From Geminicoccaceae bacterium (GTDB lineage Bacteria > Pseudomonadota > Alphaproteobacteria > Geminicoccales > Geminicoccaceae): a DNA stretch of 64,000 nucleotides. Below are positions 49,504 to 57,666 of the stretch, piece by piece; position 1 is the first letter of the stretch; each line of letters opens with the position of its first letter. The stretch lies in assembly GCA_028285265.1 (NCBI GenBank), contig JANQPX010000032.1, positions 366,247-430,246 of the forward strand. The letters run 5' to 3'. Made by a program: the position numbers and the translations under genes. The notes below the pieces were generated by a model. That model was not told where the DNA came from. It did not search any database and saw nothing but the letters and a program-made list of their open reading frames with translations.

Positions 49504-51324
49504 CGGGGCGTCGATCGTATAAACTTCGGCAGCGCCGGTTCTTCCCTTAAGTTCATGCCGACCGAGCGGTTGAACATCGATGTCCCCACCGACGGCCTTC
49601 GCCGTTTCTGCGCTAATCAGGATGGCGGTCTCACTTGTCGCCATCAGCACTTTGCCGAGCGCCTCGAGCCGTTGAGCGATGTTTACGGTGTCGCCAACCA
49701 CGGTGTAGTTCATACGCGCTTCGGCACCGATATTGCCCGCAACGACCTGGCCGCTATGGATCCCAATGCGAACATGGACGGGCTCACTTCCTTGTTTCCG
49801 GCCTGCACGGTTGTCATTGGCCAGCGCGTCCTTGATTCGAAGCGCCGCGCGCGCAGCCCGCAAGGCCTGATCCGGCTCCGGGTCAAGTGCGCCCCACAAG
49901 GCCATCACCGCATCGCCCATATATTTGTCGACGACACCGCCCTCCGCCTCGATACAAGCGCTGACCAAGGCGAGATGGGCGTTCAGAAAGGCCGCCGTGT
50001 CCTCCGCACTCATATGCTCAGCACGCGCGGTAAAGCCGACAATGTCGGTCATGAGCACGGTGACGGTCCTTACTTCGGAGCGAATATCAGTCACGTCCCC
50101 TCTCGCCATCAGCCGCTGGACCAACGTCTTAGGGACATAAAGCGAGAAACTCTTGAGCGCGCCGACCATGCCATTAAACGCCCGCCCCGCATCATCAAGC
50201 TCAGCAACATGCGACGGCGGCAACTTCGGCACATGGTCGAGATCGAGATCACGAACAGCATTGGCCGCCAAGGCTAGGTTCTGTACGGGCTTTCTCAACA
50301 CGCGACCGAAGAGATAGGTGGCGGCGATCGTCAAGAGCACGATCACGAAGGCGATCACGCTGCTGGCAATCATGCGCTCGAACTGAACGTCGACCGTATC
50401 CTCAGGGAAATAGCTCCCGATCAGCCAAGGTGCGTCTGCATAATCGCTCAAGGGCGCATAGAGGAAGAGGTAATCTTGGCCATCGAGTTCCGCCGTGTGC
50501 CCTGTGCCAGCGCGGAGCCTTTGCTCCTCCCAAGCACCCTCCCAGATCTGGGCCAACACCGGATCGCCTAACTCACGTACCGTCGGTAACGGTCGATTCC
50601 GATCAAGGCCTGGGAACGGCTCAATCAGCTGCCGATGGGCGAGCACGTAGTCCCGATCGTAAAGGATGAAGGCGTTCTGCCCGATCTCCGTCTCAATTCC
50701 GTCGAGGAAACCGGATAGCACCTGAACGTTGATGACCGCCGTCATCATGCCGATGAAATCGCCCCGTCGGAACACTGGCTGACGCAAGTTGACAAAGGTA
50801 CCGATGAAAGGCTCGTTGATCGGTGGCCCCCAAGCCGTCTTTCCCGTTGCTTCGGCATCCGCCATGGCAGCCCGGATGGCCGGACGATCCGGCCATGGTT
50901 CCCGATTGGATTGAACGTCGCCGTCCTCACGAAACGAGGTGATCCGCGTTCCATCAGCCTGAAAGAAGGCCATCGCAGTGACTTGCGGTGAGGCAGCGAG
51001 CAGCGTGCGCATCAACGGCATCATGCGCTCATCGTCGCGGGGATCGATTCGACCGTTGGCGACCTCACGCGCCACCACCTTGACCGGCGCGAGGGTTGCG
51101 TCAAGATACTGGCTGGTCTGGGCCGAGAGCGAGCCTAGAAAAATTCGACTCTTGTCGCTCAAAAGCTCCGTCGTGTTCTTGAACATCGCCGTGAGTGTGA
51201 CCCAGAGCAGCAGGCCAAGTGCTGGCGCCACTACCCCGCCGAGGCCAATGCCGAGATAGGTCGCCATGGACAGCCGACCAAACCCAAGCATCGATGCACG
51301 GCGATTGGGCAACCTCGCTGCCAT
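49474..51324 (-). CDS. sensor adenylate/guanylate cyclase with Cache and HAMP domains
   Basis: A 616-residue membrane cyclase. A first membrane segment (~22-46) is followed by a periplasmic dCache-like sensor domain (~50-310, with MAFFQADGTRITSFRED and FIGTFVNLRQPVFRRGDFIGMM), a second membrane segment (~318-340), a HAMP linker and a class III catalytic domain (~410-600). Metal-binding aspartates are in LMTDIVGFTARAE and KYMGDAVMALWG, and VVGDTVNIAQRLEAL follows. It probably senses a small extracellular ligand and makes cAMP or cGMP. It starts five bases after the esterase stop, so the two form an operon. Its 3' end overlaps the S9 peptidase gene. Confidence 0.92.
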   Translation of the reverse strand: MAARLPNRRASMLGFGRLSMATYLGIGLGGVVAPALGLLLWVTLTAMFKNTTELLSDKSRIFLGSLSAQTSQYLDATLAPVKVVAREVANGRIDPRDDERMMPLMRTLLAASPQVTAMAFFQADGTRITSFREDGDVQSNREPWPDRPAIRAAMADAEATGKTAWGPPINEPFIGTFVNLRQPVFRRGDFIGMMTAVINVQVLSGFLDGIETEIGQNAFILYDRDYVLAHRQLIEPFPGLDRNRPLPTVRELGDPVLAQIWEGAWEEQRLRAGTGHTAELDGQDYLFLYAPLSDYADAPWLIGSYFPEDTVDVQFERMIASSVIAFVIVLLTIAATYLFGRVLRKPVQNLALAANAVRDLDLDHVPKLPPSHVAELDDAGRAFNGMVGALKSFSLYVPKTLVQRLMARGDVTDIRSEVRTVTVLMTDIVGFTARAEHMSAEDTAAFLNAHLALVSACIEAEGGVVDKYMGDAVMALWGALDPEPDQALRAARAALRIKDALANDNRAGRKQGSEPVHVRIGIHSGQVVAGNIGAEARMNYTVVGDTVNIAQRLEALGKVLMATSETAILISAETAKAVGGDIDVQPLGRHELKGRTGAAEVYTIDAPSAEIVDDKV

Positions 51325-51329
51325 GTCAT

Positions 51330-51992
51330 CTACGCGCCCTTGTCTTTGAACACTTGGGCGAGGAAAGCCGCGCCAGCGGCGATGCCCTCCGGGTCAATGC
51401 CATGGGGCAAGCCCGGGCGCGCCATCCATTGCACGTGAATATCGACGGTCTGTAGGCTCCCGACGGCCGCATGCATCGCTTGCACCGGCACCACCGTATC
51501 GGCCTCACCATGAATAAGCATCACCGGCGGTTTGCTCTTGGCTTCGTCTTTGAGGAGCTCGCCACTCAGCAGGGCTCCGGAAAAGCAGAGAAGGCCCGCC
51601 ATCGCTTGTTCACGCCGTGGTGCCACATGCAGCGACATCATCGTCCCTTGAGAAAACCCCAAAAGGGCGAGTTGATGATCCGCGAGCCCGTCCCTTGCGA
51701 GTTCGGCATCGATAAACGCGTCGACCATCGGCGCTGTACGCCTGACCCCCTTCATCATGACATCAGGGGTCCTGTCCTGCAGCGAAAACCACTGATAGCC
51801 CATCGGGGCCATGTCGCAAGGCTCCGGTGCATGCGGAGCGATGAAACGCGCATGCGGCAAAGCTTGAGCCAAGGGCTGCGACAAATTGATCAGGTCATTA
51901 CCGTCTGCGCCGACCCCGTGGAGCAAAACGACGAGCTGACGCGGCGGGCCGCCGGCTGCGGGGTCGGCGCTCGGACCGGAAAGCATGTTCAT
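51330..51992 (-). CDS. phospholipase/carboxylesterase family hydrolase
   Basis: A 220-residue alpha/beta hydrolase. The oxyanion region LLHGVGADGNDLINL is followed by the nucleophile GFSQGTMMSL, the acid HGEADTVVPV and the histidine PGLPHGIDPEG. It resembles YpfH and acyl-protein thioesterase-like carboxylesterases. No signal peptide is visible. The ATG could be 51992 or 51986. First gene of a pair with the sensor cyclase. Confidence 0.88.
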   Translation of the reverse strand: MNMLSGPSADPAAGGPPRQLVVLLHGVGADGNDLINLSQPLAQALPHARFIAPHAPEPCDMAPMGYQWFSLQDRTPDVMMKGVRRTAPMVDAFIDAELARDGLADHQLALLGFSQGTMMSLHVAPRREQAMAGLLCFSGALLSGELLKDEAKSKPPVMLIHGEADTVVPVQAMHAAVGSLQTVDIHVQWMARPGLPHGIDPEGIAAGAAFLAQVFKDKGA

Positions 51993-52170
51993 GCGAACTC
52001 CCTATGGCAGAAAGCCGGCAAAACCGGCGTGTTATCGATCGCCTCCCGAGATCAAAGCAAACTGAGCCTTGCCCCGAAGGACCTTGACGGGATAATGATC
52101 CCGTTGCCGGATCGTTCGCAAGCTCTGGTTTAAAAAAGCGGTATGAGTCTTTGGATTTGATGGCCATCCG

Positions 52171-53106
52171 ATGATCAAGGGTTCCGACTTTCTGCCCATG
52201 CCAGAACCTGGTGATCCGCCCGCGGTCACTCGCTTCGCCCCCACGCCCTCCGGTTATCTGCATCTCGGCCATGCCTACTCGGCCTTGATGGCTTGGGAAG
52301 CGGCGCGCGCGAGCAAGGGAAGGTTTTATCTTCGGATCGAAGATATCGACGTCGGCCGGTGTCGTCCTGAGTTTGAGCAAGGCATTTATGATGATCTACG
52401 CTGGCTAGGCTTAGATTGGGATGCGCCCCCCTTTCGCCAGTCCGATCATATGCAAGGTTATGCCGACGCCCTTGACCGGCTGGATCGCCTGGGTGTCCTC
52501 TATCCTTGCTTTTGCACGCGTCGTCAAATCCGGGCGGAAATCGCCGAAGCCGGTCGCGCCCCGCACGGTCCGTCCGGTGAAGCCCTCTACCCAGGCATTT
52601 GCCGTCCGCTCGATGTCGATGAACGCCGACGCCGAATCCTTGCGAACGAACCCTACGCCCTTCGCCTCGATGTTGGCCGAGCCTTGGATCTCACCGGTCC
52701 GCTCACCTGGCGGGATCTGCGCGTCGGCGATGTGCCCGCGGATGCCGCGTCGCTTGGTGATGTTGTGCTGGCGCGCAAGGACGTGCCTACAAGCTATCAT
52801 CTCGCCGTCACGATCGACGATGCCCTGCAAGGGATCACCATGATCACGCGCGGCGAGGATTTGTTTCACACAACGCACATCCATCGCCTGCTTCAGGCTT
52901 TGCTCGGACTGCCGACGCCGGTCTACTATCATCATAACCTGATCGCCGACTCGACAGGCGCGCGCATCGCCAAACGCAACCGTGCCGTCACACTGCGAAC
53001 GCTCCGCCATATGGGGAAGCAACCGGCCGATATCTGGCGTCTGATCGGCCTCCCCGATCCAGAGCCAGCGACAGGCTCGACCTCTGGGACGCTGGCTGCG
53101 GGATGA
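52171..53106 (+). CDS. gluQ: glutamyl-Q tRNA(Asp) synthetase
   Basis: A 311-residue truncated glutamyl-tRNA synthetase paralogue that attaches glutamate to queuosine at position 34 of tRNA(Asp). The class I HIGH motif is TPSGYLHLGHAYSALMA; LRIEDIDVGRCRPEFEQGIYDDLRWLGL follows; the KMSKS-like motif is GARIAKRNRAV. Zinc ligands are likely Cys in YPCFCTRR and YPGIC. The protein lacks the C-terminal anticodon-binding domain of GltX, as expected. Its stop overlaps the start of the next gene (ATGA at 53103-53106). Confidence 0.93.
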   Translation: MIKGSDFLPMPEPGDPPAVTRFAPTPSGYLHLGHAYSALMAWEAARASKGRFYLRIEDIDVGRCRPEFEQGIYDDLRWLGLDWDAPPFRQSDHMQGYADALDRLDRLGVLYPCFCTRRQIRAEIAEAGRAPHGPSGEALYPGICRPLDVDERRRRILANEPYALRLDVGRALDLTGPLTWRDLRVGDVPADAASLGDVVLARKDVPTSYHLAVTIDDALQGITMITRGEDLFHTTHIHRLLQALLGLPTPVYYHHNLIADSTGARIAKRNRAVTLRTLRHMGKQPADIWRLIGLPDPEPATGSTSGTLAAG

Positions 53107-54056
53107 CACAATGGTTCTGCGGCATGATCGCGACACTCTGCCTGATGGGTCTTACCGCCTGCACGTCCCCTCCTGACGCCGATATCGGCCCGGAAATCCG
53201 CCTTGCCGGCATCTGGCGGCATTGGCAACCTGAGGGGACCAGGCCGACCGCGATGATGGACGCCGATGAGGGCCGTCACCATGTCGTCTCCCCCAAAGCA
53301 GTCATTCTCGCGCTTCATGGCTTCAACGATTACAGCAACGCCTTCCAGGATTTTGCTGCCTTTTGCCGCGAGCAGAACATCGCGGTTCATGCCTATGACC
53401 AGCGAAGCTTCGGCAGCACGCCTGACCGTGGACGCTGGCCCGGGTCTGATCTGCTCGTGGCCGACCTCCATGCGGCGGTTCGCCGGCTTCGAACGATTTA
53501 CGGCGACCGACCACTCTATGTGCTTGGTGAGAGCATGGGGGGCGCCGTGGCGATCGTCGCTGCTACCGACGACAAGCCGCTTGATGTCGACGGGTTGATT
53601 CTCTCGGCACCAGCCGTCTGGGGCGGGCGTCATATGAATAGCTTCTATCGCTTGACCCTATGGCTTACGTCGACGATTGCACCGGGCTGGACGCTGAGCC
53701 CGAGCGGTCTCGACATCTGGCCGTCCGACAATATTGAGATGCTGCGCGCTTACAGCGCCGATCCTCTGGTAATCAAGGTCACACGCACCGACGCGATCGC
53801 CGGTCTGGTCGAACTCATGGACAAGGCGCTCGCCGCGGCACCTGAACTCGAGCAGGAGATCCTCCTGCTGGCTGGTGACAAAGATCAAATCGTTCCAACG
53901 GGCGCTATCGATGACTTCGCAAGCCGTCTTAACCCGACCACGATGACCACCATTCGCTACCCCGATGGTTTCCACATGCTCCTGCGCGATCTCCAGCGTG
54001 AGAATGTTTATGCTGATATCGACGCCTGGATCGATCGTGGCAGCGCTGACCGTTAA
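53103..54056 (+). CDS. alpha/beta hydrolase lipoprotein (monoacylglycerol lipase-like)
   Basis: A 317-residue lipoprotein hydrolase. The signal MIATLCLMGLTAC has the lipobox LTAC. The hydrolase domain has ILALHGFNDYSNAF (oxyanion), YDQRSFGSTPDRG, the nucleophile VLGESMGGAVAIVAA, the acid LAGDKDQIVPT and histidine DGFHMLLRD. It resembles lysophospholipase L2/monoacylglycerol lipase proteins; a role in envelope lipid turnover is likely but unproven. It is coupled to gluQ by a four-base overlap. Confidence 0.9.
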   Translation: MTQWFCGMIATLCLMGLTACTSPPDADIGPEIRLAGIWRHWQPEGTRPTAMMDADEGRHHVVSPKAVILALHGFNDYSNAFQDFAAFCREQNIAVHAYDQRSFGSTPDRGRWPGSDLLVADLHAAVRRLRTIYGDRPLYVLGESMGGAVAIVAATDDKPLDVDGLILSAPAVWGGRHMNSFYRLTLWLTSTIAPGWTLSPSGLDIWPSDNIEMLRAYSADPLVIKVTRTDAIAGLVELMDKALAAAPELEQEILLLAGDKDQIVPTGAIDDFASRLNPTTMTTIRYPDGFHMLLRDLQRENVYADIDAWIDRGSADR

Positions 54057-54346
54057 GCCCAACCTCTCCTGGTCAATAGAAACGCGGCGTTTGCCCGGCA
54101 AAAAGCACATTAACATCCCAATATTGCAGAACGGGGCTTGACGGCGCTTCCGATTATTCGTTTATCGATGGACTCGTATAAGTAGGTTATCCGAATGGAA
54201 TAAAACGCAAACTCGGGGAGTTCGTGTTTCTAGGGGTTGGATTGGTGATCGAAAGTGCCACATGGGTGCTTTGATCGTCCCGCATCATTGACGATGCAGC
54301 CCTCGAACGACGACCGTTCTTGTCGTTAGATGGGGAGAGAATGTAG

Positions 54347-55258
54347 ATGGGCTGGTTTAGCCGTGCCTCGAAAGGTAGCAATGGTCGAGATGGTCTCGAC
54401 GACCTCTCCAGTGATATCTTCGAACAAAACGAGCACAGCCTCCTCGGGGAAGCGTTGAGAAAGCCCGTTGGCCTGCTATCGGCTCTACTCCTCGTCGCTT
54501 CCGCAGGGCTCTTTGTTGCCAATCAAATCTCCTTCCATTGGGATCGCATCAACGACTTTGCCTTAGTGGGCTTTTTTGTCGGGGGCGGCGTCTTGCTCTC
54601 GGTGCTCTTGCGCGCGGGGGACACGGCGGCGGCGCCGCGCTCGCTGGCGAAGAAGGGCAGCATGCCCAGCCGTCCCGCTCAGGATGCTGAGCGTGTGACC
54701 GAGACGTTGATCATTGAAGATGATGCCCCCACCGGCGCAGCGGTCGAACAGACCAAGACGACAGTGTCTCTCGAGCGGCGTCAGGCGGCCTTCCCGGAAC
54801 ATGGCAAGCAGAACGTCCCTATCGGGCTTGCTGAGACAGCGCCGGCCAAACCCCCGGTGCCACCTGAGGCTCTGGTTGAGCCCGATGACATCGTCGCCGC
54901 TCCCGATCCCATTGATGACGAAGTTTCCAATTTCCAGCAGGCTTTAGTGCACTACGTCAACGCCGGTGACTTTCATGGTCAAGGCGAAGTTCTTCGACGG
55001 CTTGGCCATCTCGCCAAAGGACGCGGTCATCTTAAGGAGAGCAGGCAGTTTTACATGAACGCCCGTGCTTGCTTTAGGAAGATCGATGATCACTATGCTG
55101 AAGCCGCCGTGTTGCTCGATCTTGGCCAGGTTCTCGAGAGTCTCGATGAGCACGATGCTGCCAGTGCGGCCTATCGTGATGCCAATCGGGCCTTGCTCGA
55201 CGTCGCTATGAACGCTGGTGATCGCTACAACGCAGTTCAAGCCCACGCTGCGGACTAA
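54347..55258 (+). CDS. two-span membrane protein with C-terminal TPR-like domain
   Basis: A 303-residue protein of unknown function. Membrane segments lie at about 44-62 (SALLLVASAGLFVANQI) and 71-88 (LVGFFVGGGVLLSVLL). A low-complexity linker (about 95-185, Pro/Ala/Glu-rich) leads to a helical repeat region of ~110 residues with ALVHYVNAGDFHGQGEVLRRLG, GHLKESRQFYMNARACFRK and YAEAAVLLDLGQVLESLDEHD, a TPR/SNAP-like pattern. TPR domains usually mediate protein contacts. It is flanked by gaps of about 290 and 230 bases. Confidence 0.72.
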   Translation: MGWFSRASKGSNGRDGLDDLSSDIFEQNEHSLLGEALRKPVGLLSALLLVASAGLFVANQISFHWDRINDFALVGFFVGGGVLLSVLLRAGDTAAAPRSLAKKGSMPSRPAQDAERVTETLIIEDDAPTGAAVEQTKTTVSLERRQAAFPEHGKQNVPIGLAETAPAKPPVPPEALVEPDDIVAAPDPIDDEVSNFQQALVHYVNAGDFHGQGEVLRRLGHLAKGRGHLKESRQFYMNARACFRKIDDHYAEAAVLLDLGQVLESLDEHDAASAAYRDANRALLDVAMNAGDRYNAVQAHAAD

Positions 55259-55489
55259 GGCGTCCAACGAGGTCGACGTCATCGGTCACGACTGACCGTC
55301 AAGAAGCTCCCTTCCTGGTCAAACGCAACCCAAATTTTGAGAGGTGTAAGCCACCTCTTCATCAAACGTCGCTTGAACGTTTAGCGCGTCCCTGACGTTA
55401 GATCAGGCCGACGAAAGATGACGACTGTTTTGATGGGTTAAGCCCAGTCGCCTTCCGCAACGGCTCGACGAACCCCGGCTAGGTCGAGA

Positions 55490-57505
55490 TCAAACGGTCA
55501 CCGCCTCCCGGTGTTTGGCCTCAACCAAGTCAGCGATGGCGTTCATGATCGCGGCCAGGTCGAAGTCCTTAGGCGTGAAAACCTGCGCGATGCCGTCAGC
55601 TTCCATCGCCTTCGAGTCCTCTGGCGGAATGATGCCGCCAACGACGACAGGGATATCTGCCATGTCGTTCGCACGCATCTCGGCCAAAATTTCCGCGACG
55701 AGCGAACGATGTGAACCCGACAAGATGGAAAGCCCGACCACATGCACGCCCTCTTCCAACGCCGTCGCCGCGATACGCGCCGGTGTTAGACGGATGCCGT
55801 CATACACGACTTCGAAACCACAGTCTCGCGCACAGACCGCGATTTGTTCAGCGCCATTGGAGTGGCCATCGAGGCCTGGCTTACCAACCAGCATCTTCGG
55901 CCGTCGTCCCAAGGTTTCGGTGAGACGATCAACTTTCGAACGAATCGCCGCAACATCGGGTAAGCCGTCATAGACAGAGATCGCGCCACCAACACCGGTC
56001 GGCGCACGATACTCGCCGAACACCTCACGCAAAACGCCCGCCCACTCGCCAGTGGTCACGCCCGCCCTTGCACACGCGATCGAGCTCTCCATGACATTTC
56101 GCCCTTCGGCCGCCGCGCAGCGAAGCGCATCAAGACTTGATTGCACCTCATCGTCATGTCGAGCAGCGCGATGAGCTCGAACCCGTTCGATCTGCTCGGC
56201 TTCAGCTTCAGCCGATACAGTCATAAAGCCGCCGTCTTCTCCGGTGGTGAGTGGTGAAGGTGCCGTTTCGGTAAATGCATTCACGCCGACGACGTTCTGA
56301 GCGCCTGTGGCAATAGCAGCGAGACGTGCCGTATTCGAGAGGACGAGCTGCTCCTTCATATAGCCATTTTCGACCGCGGGCAGCACGCCTCCCATCCGCT
56401 CGATCGTCTCGAGTTCAGATCGCACCTCGGCTTTGATCTCCTCGACTTTTGACTGGATCACCGGAGAACCGTCGAACAGGTCACCAAACTCCAAGAGGTC
56501 GGTTTCATAGGCAAGAATCTGCTGCAGACGAAGACTCCATTGCTGGTCCCAGGGGCGGGGAAGGCCAAGAGCTTCGTTCCAGGCTGGGAGCTGCACCGCG
56601 CGCGCCCTCGCCGACTTTGAAAGCGTGACCGCCAACGTCTCGAGGAGAATGCGGTAGACGTTGTTTTCAGGCTGTTGCTCGGTCAAGCCGAGCGAATTCA
56701 CCTGAACGCCATAGCGAAAGCGTCGAAGCTTTGGATCAACGACCCCGTAGCGCTCCTGGGTTATCTCATCCCAAAGTTCGGTAAAGGCCCGCATTTTGCA
56801 GATCTCCGTGACAAAGCGTACCCCCGCATTCACGAAGAAGCTGAGCCGACCGACAACGCCGGGGAGATCCGCCGCATCCACCTGCCCGGACGCCTTCACC
56901 TCATCCAAAACAGCCGTCGCATTCGCCAGCGCAAAGGCCACCTCTTGAACCGGCGTCGCTCCCGCCTCCTGCAGGTGGTAGGAGCAAACATTGGTCGGAT
57001 TCCACTTGGGAATTTCCTTGTAGGTGAAGGTAATCACATCCCGGGTGAGACACATCGATGGCTTCGGTGGAAAAATATAGGTGCCCCGAGAAAGATATTC
57101 CTTGATGAGGTCGTTCTGCACGGTCCCACAGAGCGATCGGCGATCAACCCCCTGACGCTCGGCGGCCACCACATAGAGCGCCAAGAGCCAAGGCGCCGTC
57201 GCGTTGATGGTCATCGAGGTATTCATCTGATCCAAGGGGATCTGATCAAACAACACATCCATATCAGCAATACTGGAAATCGGGACGCCGACTTTGCCAA
57301 CCTCACCCTTGGCCAAGGGATGATCGCTGTCATAGCCGGTCTGAGTCGGCAGGTCGAAGGCAACCGAAAGGCCGGTTTGGCCGCGCGCGAGATTGGTGCG
57401 GTAGAGCGTGTTACTCGCAGCAGCCGAACTGTGACCAGCATAGGTCCGAAACAGCCAGGGGCGGTCCCGCTTGATCTCGTTTGCGACCATCTGGGTGTCA
57501 GCCAT
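55490..57505 (-). CDS. ecm: ethylmalonyl-CoA mutase
   Basis: A 671-residue coenzyme-B12-dependent mutase that converts (2R)-ethylmalonyl-CoA to (2S)-methylsuccinyl-CoA in the ethylmalonyl-CoA pathway. The N-terminal barrel contains GLSVAFDLPTQTGYDSDHP and MNTSMTINATAPWLLALYV; the C-terminal B12-binding domain has the DxHxxG motif in GLDGHSNGAEQIA and GLSILSGSHRSL. Single-chain MeaA-type architecture, plus divergent ccr and nearby mcd, separates it from methylmalonyl-CoA mutase. The ATG at 57505 follows AGGAGG at five bases. It shares a 160-base divergent control region with the ccr fusion gene. Confidence 0.94.
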   Translation of the reverse strand: MADTQMVANEIKRDRPWLFRTYAGHSSAAASNTLYRTNLARGQTGLSVAFDLPTQTGYDSDHPLAKGEVGKVGVPISSIADMDVLFDQIPLDQMNTSMTINATAPWLLALYVVAAERQGVDRRSLCGTVQNDLIKEYLSRGTYIFPPKPSMCLTRDVITFTYKEIPKWNPTNVCSYHLQEAGATPVQEVAFALANATAVLDEVKASGQVDAADLPGVVGRLSFFVNAGVRFVTEICKMRAFTELWDEITQERYGVVDPKLRRFRYGVQVNSLGLTEQQPENNVYRILLETLAVTLSKSARARAVQLPAWNEALGLPRPWDQQWSLRLQQILAYETDLLEFGDLFDGSPVIQSKVEEIKAEVRSELETIERMGGVLPAVENGYMKEQLVLSNTARLAAIATGAQNVVGVNAFTETAPSPLTTGEDGGFMTVSAEAEAEQIERVRAHRAARHDDEVQSSLDALRCAAAEGRNVMESSIACARAGVTTGEWAGVLREVFGEYRAPTGVGGAISVYDGLPDVAAIRSKVDRLTETLGRRPKMLVGKPGLDGHSNGAEQIAVCARDCGFEVVYDGIRLTPARIAATALEEGVHVVGLSILSGSHRSLVAEILAEMRANDMADIPVVVGGIIPPEDSKAMEADGIAQVFTPKDFDLAAIMNAIADLVEAKHREAVTV

Positions 57506-57542
57506 CAACACCTCCTCGCCTAAATTTTCCGATCATGTGTTT

Positions 57543-57575
57543 AAAAAGCTTGCTTTTTCACGTGCTGCAATGCAA
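57543..57575. promoter_or_regulatory. short dyads upstream of ecm, possible PhaR-like site
   Basis: AAAAAGC-TT-GCTTTTT (57543-57558) is a perfect inverted repeat in the presumed ecm leader. Next to it are CACGTG (57559-57564) and CTGCAATGCAA (57565-57575), which matches the CTGC-N3-GCAG element reported for PhaR-type regulators in all but the last base. These may be operators for carbon-storage control of the divergent pair. The assignment rests on short motifs only. Confidence 0.35.
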
Positions 57576-57590
57576 TATAACAGAAATTAC

Positions 57591-57641
57591 GTTAAGAGAA
57601 CAAGTGTTAACGCTCGAATGATTAACACTTTTTAGCTTAAC
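57591..57641. promoter_or_regulatory. nested dyad with four TTAA elements at 15-bp spacing
   Basis: TTAA occurs at 57592, 57607, 57622 and 57637, exactly 15 bases apart. All are arranged around one centre at 57616: the inner arms AAGTGTTAA (57602-57610) and TTAACACTT (57622-57630) are perfect complements, and so are the outer arms GTTAAG (57591-57596) and CTTAAC (57636-57641). The element ends 26 bases before the start codon of the helix-turn-helix/ccr fusion gene. It looks like an operator for a dimeric or oligomeric DNA-binding protein, possibly the fusion protein itself. Confidence 0.65.
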
Positions 57642-57666
57642 TGATCGGGAGAAGGAGTACAGCCAG

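Noticed and set aside
57592..57640. CtrA binding site reading of the TTAA repeats
   Set aside because: CtrA sites have seven bases between TTAA halves; here the gap is eleven.
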